A DNA stretch of 42,478 nt from Flavobacteriales bacterium UBA7878 (GTDB taxonomy: Bacteria > Bacteroidota > Bacteroidia > Flavobacteriales > Schleiferiaceae), in assembly GCA_002501205.1 (NCBI GenBank), contig DLRW01000046.1, positions 1 through 42,478 of the forward strand, read 5' to 3'. Below are positions 26,182-35,700 of the stretch, piece by piece (positions within the stretch are counted from its first letter, which is position 1; the number at the start of each line of letters is the position of its first letter). Under the pieces are notes generated by a model, which saw nothing but the letters and a program-made list of their open reading frames with translations, did no database searches and was not told the origin of the DNA. Made by a program: the position numbers and the translations under genes.

Positions 26182-29100
26182 TTAATTCAGACTTAATCGG
26201 CGGTGAGCCGTTAATCCACCTGACTTCACTTCTACCGTATAAATTCCTCGAGCTAATTGACTAACATCAACATCTCGACTATAAGTTCCGCTTTGCATAC
26301 GATCAGAAATAAAGAGTACTTCTCGACCTTGAGCATCGCGTAAACGAATCTCTACATCTGCACTTCCTACTTCACGGAAACTAACATTCACCTTGTAGTT
26401 GGCAGGGTTTGGATATACGTTCAAATGATTCGCCAATGGATTCTCATCCAAGCCAATATTCACATAAACCTGATAGCTGGCCGTATCACTACCGCAACCA
26501 TTGGTCGCAGTTAATACTACGGTATAGGTACCATTACCCAGGAACACTACAGTATCCATTAATCCGCTACCCGTAACTCCGTTTCCGAAATCCCAGGTAT
26601 AGCTGGTAGCATCGGTGGTACCGGTAGCGTCCAAATACACGATGAATTGGTTTCCAGCAATGGTGCTGGTTACGGATCCAATAGTTGCAACAGGTAGTGG
26701 ACCGCTGGCGGTGCTCACATTAATGGGTGCATAGCTACTGGTATCTCCAGAACAGGTATCTGCAACTAAAATATCGTAGGCAGTACCCGGAGTCAATCCA
26801 TAAATGGTATATGGAGCGGTTACCACATTGGTAAAGATTCCAGTACCAGGAGTAAATCCGGCTGGACCATACTCAATTATAGAACCACCGGTTCCAGACA
26901 TCCAATCCACTTCTACACTATCGCAACCCACATTTGTAGTAGCCATAGCATTTTGAGGAGCAGGACAATTTGATCCAGTGCTACCTTGTTCATCCACACT
27001 TACATCGTCGATAGAAATATCACCGGTAAATGAGGTACCACGATATCCTTGGAATACAAAGGTATAGGTAGTTTGAGGCAGCGTACTTAAATCAACGGTA
27101 CGGATAAAGAAGCTATCCGATTGAGCCGTTTGTTGTTGCCCCACCAAACTATCAATGGCAATTCGGTTACCATTAATATCCTCCGCTTGAATCACCAATT
27201 TATTGATGGTAGCTCCAAACATGTGGTAAGCATAGCGCAACTCTGGTTGAGTTAAGCTGCTGAAATCAATAGCTGGAGAGCTTAACTCTGCTGGGCCTGT
27301 ACCTGAAGTTGAGGTTTCGATGTACATATAAGTACCTCCAGAAGCCGGATGCATGCTAGCGTCGGTAAATGGACCTGTACCCACTGAGTTTTCATTCGAG
27401 CCAGTAGCGTCTTCAGATTCCCAACGCACGGTAGCACCGTTTAAGGTTTCTGCATACCAGCAGTTACCCCAGGTTGAAGGCGTTCCTGTACCGGTTCCGA
27501 TTGGAATATTCTCGAAGTCGGTAAAGTAAGGAGCGGTTGCTGTAACACAAGCAGTAGCAAAGTTCATAGGACCTGCCCATACCGAAGTATCTCCAGGTGC
27601 GCATACTTCACGAACATAGAAATTGTAGTTAGTAGAGCCACTTAAACCATTAATGGTAAATGGATTGGTTGTAGCGGTAACACGTGTTCCTGCACCAGGC
27701 AAGAAGGTTCCGGTACTGTATTCTACTTCCCAAGCCGTTCCTGTACCCCCGGCAGTCCAGCCTACATTTGCAGTGGTCCCGGTAACGGAGTTCACCACTA
27801 ATGCAGTGGGTTGAGGACAGGTAGGTGGATTACACTGAGCAGTGATAGCTACCAGGGTATCTCCTTGACCAGTTCCTCCATTTGCTACGTATTGACCTGC
27901 TTGAGTTCCCCAAGGAGTATAAACAGTAATGCCAATCTCTGATGGCCAACCACCTGCATTCTGCAATACAAATACAGTATTCAGTAAATCACAAAGCAAT
28001 ACCGAATCCTGATAAAGGTTACCAGTAGTGAAGCTTTGACCTAAAGTGGCTACAACGACACCATTTTGGACTACATCTACCAATCCGCCGTTCCATCCGT
28101 CACCAAAGGTATCTTCAAGATCAACATCATGCCAGCACTGATCGCTTGCCAAGCAAAGCGTAGTATTCATTAAACTAGGCCCTACTCTTAAGGAAGTATC
28201 GCCAGGACCACAAATTTCACGAACGTATACATCGTAAGCCGTGGCTGAACTTAAACCGGTAATAGTATAAGGATTACTGGTAGCAATTATCGTAGTTCCG
28301 CTACCGGGAGTAAAGCCTGCCGGACCATATTCAATTTCCCAAGATGAACCGGTTCCATTGGAGGTCCAACTAGCGGTAATGTCATTAAGGTTAGCACTAT
28401 CCTGCATCAATCCGGAAGGACGAGGGCAGGTTGGCGCTTCCATTACCCAAACATCATCAATTGAGATGTCACCAGTAAAAGAAGTACCACGATATCCTCT
28501 AAAGATAAATCGGTAGGAACCACTGGCTAAGCTACTCACATTGGTAATATGCGTATTAAAAGGATCAGATCCAGCGGTTTGCTGTTGTCCAACAATACTA
28601 TCCAAAGTGGTAATAGAACCGGTAGTTACATTCTCAGCAAGAATAACCAGTTTATTGATAGTTGCTCCAAACATATGGTAAGCAAACTCAATCTGTGGAT
28701 TGGTTGATCCCGCCAGATTAATACCCGGAGACACCAAATCAGCATAAGAACCTGAAGTGGAAGTTTCCAAATACATATAAATACCACCAGACTGAGGAGC
28801 CAGAGTATTATCCAGGAACGGACCAGTGCTCAAAGAGTTCTCATTCGAACCACTGGCATCTTCCGCTTCCCAACGCACGGTGGCACCAGAGGCAGATTGC
28901 TGTGTCCAACAGTTGGCCCAACCCGCCGGTGAACCAGTAGCTACGCCCGGAGAATTGATTTCAAAATCGGTAAAATATGGCATTGCATATCCTACCGGAC
29001 AGGTAGTACAGAATTGTACTGGTCCTACCCAATCACTAGTATCCCCTGCCGAACATACACTGCGTACTAAGAATTCGTAGCAGGTTGTAGGGCTTAGGGT

Positions 29101-32100
29101 ATCGGCTGTAACACTGCTGGCAGAAGTAAAGAACTTGGTACCAGTGGTCGTAGTGGTTCCTTGATAGAAGCCTTGAGGACCAAACCAGAACTGATACTGA
29201 CTAGCTGAAGTACTGTTTGCCCAGCCCATAGTAGCAGTAGTATCCAGAAGATTGGACACTGCCAATGCGCTTGGGTTAGGACAAGTAACCGCAGCTAATG
29301 AAACATCATCAATGGTATAACCATAGCAGCAAGTTGCTGATGTGGCTGAACCAAAATCATTTTGTCCCCAACGGATTTGAGTGCTATTCCCTACAGACTG
29401 TCCTGCACTGGTAATAGGTGCCATGATGTCCAAATCAACAATGGAATCATAGCTACCAAAGTTTCCAAATACGGTTGTATTTAAGTCCACTATTTCGATC
29501 CAGGGATCACTTGGTGCACCGCGAACCCAAACCTTATTATCAGGGTGATTCTGGTTACTGTGATCCATTAGGAAGAAACTTAAGTTGATACCGCCAGCGG
29601 TGGTATAGCTACTTAAATCTACCGTCATGGTGAGATAAGACGTTTGCGATGGGTTTGTATACAAACTATTATCCATGGTAAAGGCCTGCAAACCATTGCG
29701 ATAAAATGCACTATTCGCTTGTAAACGTCCTCTACCATTGGTATTTCCAGGCTCAAAAGTCCAGTAATAAGAAGGATTACATAAGAAGGCATTGGCGCTA
29801 AAGGTTGGACCAGTAGAATAGTTCTCAAAACCATCATTGAGTGGTAGAACCGCTGGCGCTACAATAGCACAAGCAGTGCGGAAAGCAACCGGACCAACAT
29901 ATGGACTGTTGCCATTTCCGTAGCAGCTATCCTGAATGTAGAATTCATAATCGGTTTCGGCCATTAAGCCGCTAATTAAGGCACTGTCTTGCGCACCGCT
30001 CACCGCGATACGACCTAAATTAGTGGCACCGGGAGTAAATCCAGGAAGACCCCATTCAATCCAGGTAGTATCTCCATCCGAACCTGAACCCCAGAATACC
30101 TCTGCGGTGGTGGCCGTTACATAATTAACACCTAAGGTGCTGCTTAATGGAGGGTTACAAGCCGGAATTTGCTCGTACACAAAATCATCTATATAATAGG
30201 TACGGAAATCCGGACCAGCGTGCTCGAGAACGATAAACTCATGGCTTCCATTATAACCATTGGCAGTAGTAATATCTACCACGTACTGAGCATAATTACG
30301 CTGTACATCAATGGTATCAATTGCTACAAAGCTGGAACGATCTCCAGGGCTAGCGATGGTACCTACTACCAACTGATTAGGAGTAGCTGTGGTGGTAGTC
30401 ATAGCATAGAAGCTAATCCGCTTATCACCGGCAGAAAGATCACTAAACTGTGGACTAATCAGCCAAGCCGTGTCGGTATTGTAATTATAGAATCGAACCG
30501 CATTAGGCGATGAAATTGGAGGATAAGCTGTACTTGGTACCTCAACATCGGCATTGGCAAAGGCCAGGTTAGTACCTCCAATTAAGAAGTTGTCCCAACA
30601 AATGGGTGGTGCATCGATCGAATCCGAATCAAAGTTATTGGTATACGGAGCCGTTAAAGGATTACAGAGGGTCACAAATGGAATTGGACCTACCCATCCA
30701 CTGGTTCCATTAGCGGAATCTGAACAATCGTTGCGGATGTAAATATCATAGGCTGTGTTACCCGTTAAGCCACTAATACCAATGCTAGCAACGGAAGTGC
30801 TATCAAAGAAACTGGATGGTGATCCTTGAGTAAAACCACGGGGTCCCCAGTTCACATCATAATCATAGCCTGTTCCGGTCCAGGTAAAATAGGCGGAATC
30901 GCTAGATACATAATTCAAAGTTGGTGCCGATGGGAAAGGACAGGTCTGACAAGAACTTACTTCTACCAAATCAATCGACACATCACCAGTGAAGCTGGAA
31001 CCATGAACCGTTAAAAAGCGTAGGTAAATAGCAGAGCCTACATAGGCGTCAAGGTTTACCCCTACTTGTTGCCAGGGATCTGCACTTGAAGTTTGAACTT
31101 GTCCAACCCGTGTAAATACAGTATTCCATGGTCCATTTGCAGAACCACCAACCTGAACTTTAATAGTATCAACACTAGCACCATAGGCATGCAACCAAAA
31201 GGCCAATTCTGCATGATTAAAGGAAGAACTTAAATCAATGCGAGGAGAAATAGCTTCAATATAGGTTCCGCTCGGCGTACCAGAAACCTCCGTGTATATA
31301 TAGGTGTTTCCACTATGAGCTCCGTTAGGTCCAGTTGAACTGGATCCCGTTGTCCCAGAGTGATAGTTCCAATTAGAAGCAGTGGTTCCAGATCCAAAGT
31401 TTCCGGTCCAGCCTAATTGGGTTTCAAAATCATCCTGGAAAATTAATCCTGCTTGACCGGTTGTACAGTTGAGGCCTTGTGGTCCTTGAATAGGAGTTAC
31501 AATTTGGATGGGCCCTACAGTATCGGAAACTCCATTTCCTCCACCGCAATTGGTAGCCAAATAGATATCATATCCTGTAGATGGGCTTAAACCCGGAATG
31601 GTGTATGTCATCGTTGGAGACATTATAGTATCTACATCCCAACCTGCACTTCCTGGAGTGGTGCCAGAAGGCCCCCACATTACCCAAGCTTCGATATAAG
31701 ATCCGGCCTGTGACCAGCTTACATCTACCGTATTTGAGGTGAGATTAGACTCTGTAAAGGCCGTAGGTGCCCCACATAATTTTGTGGTTGTAAAACCTTG
31801 AGGAGTTGGGAAACCAACGGTATCTGTACCGGTATTACAATATTCTTCAAAATAAACATCGTAGGTAGTACTGGCACTTAAACCGGTTAATATAACCGGA
31901 GGTGTAACAGGACTGGTGGGATATGTACCACTAATCACAGTTCCTGCACCCGGTGTAAAACCTACCGGACCATACTCCAACTTATAACCTGTGTTACCGG
32001 TTCCAGGAGTCCAGTTTACTTTGGCTGCTGTTCCGCTAATACTGTCAATTTGAAATCCAGTAAAAGGGGTACAATTTCCGGTTACCGCCAAGGCATAAGT

Positions 32101-32634
32101 TAAAGAACCCAGGAAGCGACGAGGGTTATTGGAAGGAGTTGGAACACCTCCACCATAGGCCACAGAATCCGCCACACTTACGGTAACTGTACCATCATTA
32201 AAGGTCACCTGATCAGCAGCAGTACCTGTTTGATAACGGGTAGTCCCTGATGTGGTTTCAATAAAAATTCCAATGGCTCCGCCTGAGGGAACCGGGATTT
32301 TCACACCTCCAAATGGAATATTCACTAAAGCAGTACTGTTTGCACCGGTTAAAGGTGCATTTACTACTACTTGTGACCAGCCATTGGCTGTAGAAATACT
32401 AGGAGTTCCACCCGATGAAACACCGCCCTGACGAACCCATACCGTGGCACTGGAAGCACCATTGGTAAAGATGTTCGTTAGACCAGTAATTTCAATTGGA
32501 GAAGTAGCTTCAACTCGAAAGGAGATTCCGTTCGAACCATTGTTAGGAGTCAATGGTGGACTCGTAGTGATAGTCCCTTGGCCATATAGGGATATAGCAG
32601 CAAGGTAACTACAAAGGAATAGTAACTTCCTCAT
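26182..32634 (-). CDS. Giant T9SS-secreted multidomain protein, paralogue 2
   Basis: About 2150 aa from the ATG at 32634, chosen over one nine codons upstream because it opens the signal peptide (MRKLLFLCSYLAA...LYGQ). Same N-terminal module as its neighbours. About eight FN3 domains alternate with MAM/choice-of-anchor-like domains (FQDDFET, APYTNNFD, LPLNDGFENY, MPYFTDFE, APYFTDFENI). It carries an extra module with the DLEDTFGDGWNGG signature (about 1515-1600) that paralogue 1 lacks and paralogue 3 has. It ends with a PKD-like domain and a type IX sorting tail (LNVYPNPANYKV ... GIYTVEV ... RRLSLN). Its first 1100 residues follow paralogue 1 closely; its last part follows paralogue 3. Cell-surface or secreted; no enzyme domain seen. 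Confidence 0.93.
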   Translation of the reverse strand: MRKLLFLCSYLAAISLYGQGTITTSPPLTPNNGSNGISFRVEATSPIEITGLTNIFTNGASSATVWVRQGGVSSGGTPSISTANGWSQVVVNAPLTGANSTALVNIPFGGVKIPVPSGGAIGIFIETTSGTTRYQTGTAADQVTFNDGTVTVSVADSVAYGGGVPTPSNNPRRFLGSLTYALAVTGNCTPFTGFQIDSISGTAAKVNWTPGTGNTGYKLEYGPVGFTPGAGTVISGTYPTSPVTPPVILTGLSASTTYDVYFEEYCNTGTDTVGFPTPQGFTTTKLCGAPTAFTESNLTSNTVDVSWSQAGSYIEAWVMWGPSGTTPGSAGWDVDTIMSPTMTYTIPGLSPSTGYDIYLATNCGGGNGVSDTVGPIQIVTPIQGPQGLNCTTGQAGLIFQDDFETQLGWTGNFGSGTTASNWNYHSGTTGSSSTGPNGAHSGNTYIYTEVSGTPSGTYIEAISPRIDLSSSFNHAELAFWLHAYGASVDTIKVQVGGSANGPWNTVFTRVGQVQTSSADPWQQVGVNLDAYVGSAIYLRFLTVHGSSFTGDVSIDLVEVSSCQTCPFPSAPTLNYVSSDSAYFTWTGTGYDYDVNWGPRGFTQGSPSSFFDSTSVASIGISGLTGNTAYDIYIRNDCSDSANGTSGWVGPIPFVTLCNPLTAPYTNNFDSDSIDAPPICWDNFLIGGTNLAFANADVEVPSTAYPPISSPNAVRFYNYNTDTAWLISPQFSDLSAGDKRISFYAMTTTTATPNQLVVGTIASPGDRSSFVAIDTIDVQRNYAQYVVDITTANGYNGSHEFIVLEHAGPDFRTYYIDDFVYEQIPACNPPLSSTLGVNYVTATTAEVFWGSGSDGDTTWIEWGLPGFTPGATNLGRIAVSGAQDSALISGLMAETDYEFYIQDSCYGNGNSPYVGPVAFRTACAIVAPAVLPLNDGFENYSTGPTFSANAFLCNPSYYWTFEPGNTNGRGRLQANSAFYRNGLQAFTMDNSLYTNPSQTSYLTMTVDLSSYTTAGGINLSFFLMDHSNQNHPDNKVWVRGAPSDPWIEIVDLNTTVFGNFGSYDSIVDLDIMAPITSAGQSVGNSTQIRWGQNDFGSATSATCCYGYTIDDVSLAAVTCPNPSALAVSNLLDTTATMGWANSTSASQYQFWFGPQGFYQGTTTTTGTKFFTSASSVTADTLSPTTCYEFLVRSVCSAGDTSDWVGPVQFCTTCPVGYAMPYFTDFEINSPGVATGSPAGWANCWTQQSASGATVRWEAEDASGSNENSLSTGPFLDNTLAPQSGGIYMYLETSTSGSYADLVSPGINLAGSTNPQIEFAYHMFGATINKLVILAENVTTGSITTLDSIVGQQQTAGSDPFNTHITNVSSLASGSYRFIFRGYRGTSFTGDISIDDVWVMEAPTCPRPSGLMQDSANLNDITASWTSNGTGSSWEIEYGPAGFTPGSGTTIIATSNPYTITGLSSATAYDVYVREICGPGDTSLRVGPSLMNTTLCLASDQCWHDVDLEDTFGDGWNGGLVDVVQNGVVVATLGQSFTTGNLYQDSVLLCDLLNTVFVLQNAGGWPSEIGITVYTPWGTQAGQYVANGGTGQGDTLVAITAQCNPPTCPQPTALVVNSVTGTTANVGWTAGGTGTAWEVEYSTGTFLPGAGTRVTATTNPFTINGLSGSTNYNFYVREVCAPGDTSVWAGPMNFATACVTATAPYFTDFENIPIGTGTGTPSTWGNCWYAETLNGATVRWESEDATGSNENSVGTGPFTDASMHPASGGTYMYIETSTSGTGPAELSSPAIDFSSLTQPELRYAYHMFGATINKLVIQAEDINGNRIAIDSLVGQQQTAQSDSFFIRTVDLSTLPQTTYTFVFQGYRGTSFTGDISIDDVSVDEQGSTGSNCPAPQNAMATTNVGCDSVEVDWMSGTGGSIIEYGPAGFTPGTGIFTNVVTAPYTIYGLTPGTAYDILVADTCSGDTSSYAPINVSTASGPLPVATIGSVTSTIAGNQFIVYLDATGTTDATSYTWDFGNGVTGSGLMDTVVFLGNGTYTVVLTATNGCGSDTASYQVYVNIGLDENPLANHLNVYPNPANYKVNVSFREVGSADVEIRLRDAQGREVLFISDRMQSGTYSRDVDVSQLARGIYTVEVKSGGLTAHRRLSLN

Positions 32635-32704
32635 AGAATAGATTTTATAGATTAATAACAATTAGTACCCGTGGGGAAGTTACGAGAAGTGTATGGAAAA
32701 TAAA

Positions 32705-32727
32705 AACCCCGGCACAAGGCCGGGGTT
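32705..32727 (-). terminator. Terminator of giant T9SS gene 3
   Basis: AACCCCGGC, loop ACAAG, GCCGGGGTT, identical to the hairpin at 26136-26158, with TTTTTATTTT following on the minus strand. It lies 23 nt after the stop of the gene at 32751. Confidence 0.92.
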
Positions 32728-32750
32728 AAAATTCAAGTATTTAAGGATGA

Positions 32751-35700
32751 TTAGCGAATGCTAAGGCGACGATGGGCAGTAAATCCACCGGACTTCACTT
32801 CAACCATGTACATTCCTCTAGCCAAATTGCTAACATCTAAATCTTTGCTGTAAACTCCACTTTGCATACGGTCATTGATGAACATCACTTCACGACCTTG
32901 TGCGTCGCGTAAGCGAATCTGAACATCACCACTACCAACTTCGCGGAAGCTGATATTAACCTTATGGTTAGCAGGGTTAGGGAATACGTTCAAGTTATTA
33001 GCCAATGGATTTTCATCCAAACCAATATTCACGTATACCTGATAACTCGCTGTATCACTACCACAACCATTGCTTGCAGTAAGTACAACAGTATAAGTAC
33101 CGTTTCCTAAGAATACTACCGTATCCATTTGTCCGCTTCCGGTTACACCGTTACCGAAGTCCCAGGTGTAGCTGGTTGCATTGCTGGTTCCGGCAGCATC
33201 CAGGTAAACAATAAACTGGTTACCGATGATGGTGTCACTTACTGAGCCAATGGCAGCCACTGGAAGTGGACCGCTGGCAGTAGTAACATTGATAGGAGCA
33301 TAAGAACTGGTATCACCAGAACAAGTATCAGCTACCCATACATCATAAGCAGTACCCGGAGTTAATCCGTAAATGGTATAAGGAGCAGTTACCACATTGG
33401 TAAAGGTTCCGGTACCCGGAGTAAAGCCAGCAGGACCGTACTCAATGATAGAACCGCCGGTTCCTGAAGTCCAGTCTACTTCCACACTATCACATCCTAC
33501 ATTAGCTGTAGCCATTGCATTCAATGGTGCAGCACAACTGGATGCTCCGGGCTCATCTACTCTCACATCATCAATAGAGATGTCGCCGGTAAATGAAGTA
33601 CCACGGAAGCCTTGGAATACGAAGGCGTAGGTGCTTTGAGGTAAGGTAGAAAGATCAATAGTATGGATGAAGAAGCTATCTGCCTGAGCAGTTTGCTGCT
33701 GACCTACTAAACTATCGATTGCAATACGGTTACCATTGATATCCTCAGCCTGAATTACCAGTTTGTTGATGGTCGCACCATACATATGGTAAGCAAAGCT
33801 CAATTCAGGTTGAACCAAATTACTGAAGTCAATCATTGGAGAAGTCAACTCTGCTGGACCAGTTCCAGAGGTAGAGGTCTCAATATACATATAAGTACCA
33901 CCCGCATTGGGATGCATGGTAGCATCAGTGAAGGGTCCTGTACCAGTAGAGTTCTCATTAGAACCAGTAGCATCTTCAGATTCCCAACGAACGGTAGCAC
34001 CATTTAAGGTTTCCGCATACCAGCAATTACCCCAGGTTGCAGGCGTTCCGGTACCTAATCCGATTGGAATAGTTTCGAAATCAGTGAAGTAGGGCGCCAT
34101 TACGGTAATACAAGCAGTAGTAAAGCTCATTGGACCAGACCATACAGAGGTATCTCCAGGTCCGCAGATTTCACGTACATAGTAATTATAATTAGTAGAA
34201 CCACTTAAGCTATTGATGGTAAACGGATTGGTAGGTGCAGCAATACGAGTTCCGGCTCCAGGAAGAAAATTACCAGTACTGTATTCAACTTCCCAGGCTG
34301 ATCCTGAGCCACCAGCAGTCCAACCTACATCCGCAGTGGTACCAGTTACACTGTTCACTACCAAGTTAGTAGGTTGTGGACAAGTAGGAGGTGTACACTG
34401 AGTTGTCACCGCTACCAATGTATCACCAGCTGAAGTGCTGCTATTGGCAACATATTGACCGATTTGGCCTCCGTAAGGGGCATAAACCGTGATACCAATT
34501 TCAGAAGGCCATCCACCGGCAGTAGATAATACGAATACGGTATTCTGAAGATCACACAATAAAATGGAATCTGGATATAAGTTACCAGTGGTAAAGCTTC
34601 CACCAAGATTCCCTACAGGCACACCATTCTGAACTACGGTTACAATACCACCGTTCCATCCGTCACCGAAAGTATCTTCCAGATCAACAGGGAACCAGCA
34701 TTGTTCGCTAGGCTTACAAGCATTGGTACAGAACTCGATTGGTCCAATCCAGGCAGAGCTGTCACCAGGTCCACAAGCAGAACGAACTAAGAACTCCCAA
34801 CAAGTAGCAGGACTTAAAGTATCTAATACTAAAGAGTTAGCATTCACAAATAATTTAGTACCACTAGTGGTAGTTGTACCTTGGTAGAAACCACGTGGTC
34901 CGATCCATACCTGGTTGGTATTGGCACTAATTGCACCATTCCAACTTAATACGGCAGACGTATCAGTAATGTTAGTGGCCTGAACATTTGCAGGATCAGG
35001 ACAAGATGGAGCTTCAGCGATAGCTACAGAATCAATTGCAGCATCACCACAACATCCTACACCAACCTGAACAAAACGAATCTGAATAGTATCACCTGCA
35101 AACTGTGGCAAGTTTACTAATTCATCTTTCCAAGGATCTGAACTCGAATTTTGAGTATTTCCGGTGATGGAATAAACATTGGTCCAGGTAGCACCGTAGT
35201 CATTGGTTACCTCAATGTTCATATCCGCAGGAGGATTGCTAGTAGTGTAGAATCTGTGCTGGAAGAAATACAGGGCAGGCGCAGTTAAAGTACTTACGTC
35301 AACAATTGGAGTGTATAAATACGCGGTATCACCTGCGGTGGAGCCAGAAGCCTCTACGTACATAAAGTTACCACCGGTTACGTCATTTAATGGACCGTTA
35401 CCACTACCAGGAGCAGTTGCACGTGGAATCCACTTAAATGGCTCGCCACCATTGCTTACGTCAGGATCTGAGCTCCAACATGGATCTAAAATATTACCTG
35501 CATTATTACCACTGGCAGTCCAGCTAGTTCCATCGAAATCTTCAAAGATTGGAGCCGAGATAATATTACATGCAGTTGTGAAAGTAAATGGACCTACCCA
35601 TGGACTTAAGCCGTCAGTTAAACATGAATCCTGGATATAGAACTCATAAGTAGTTTGAGCAGCAAGACCTTGGATAAGGTAAGTATCGGTAGTTCCAGGA

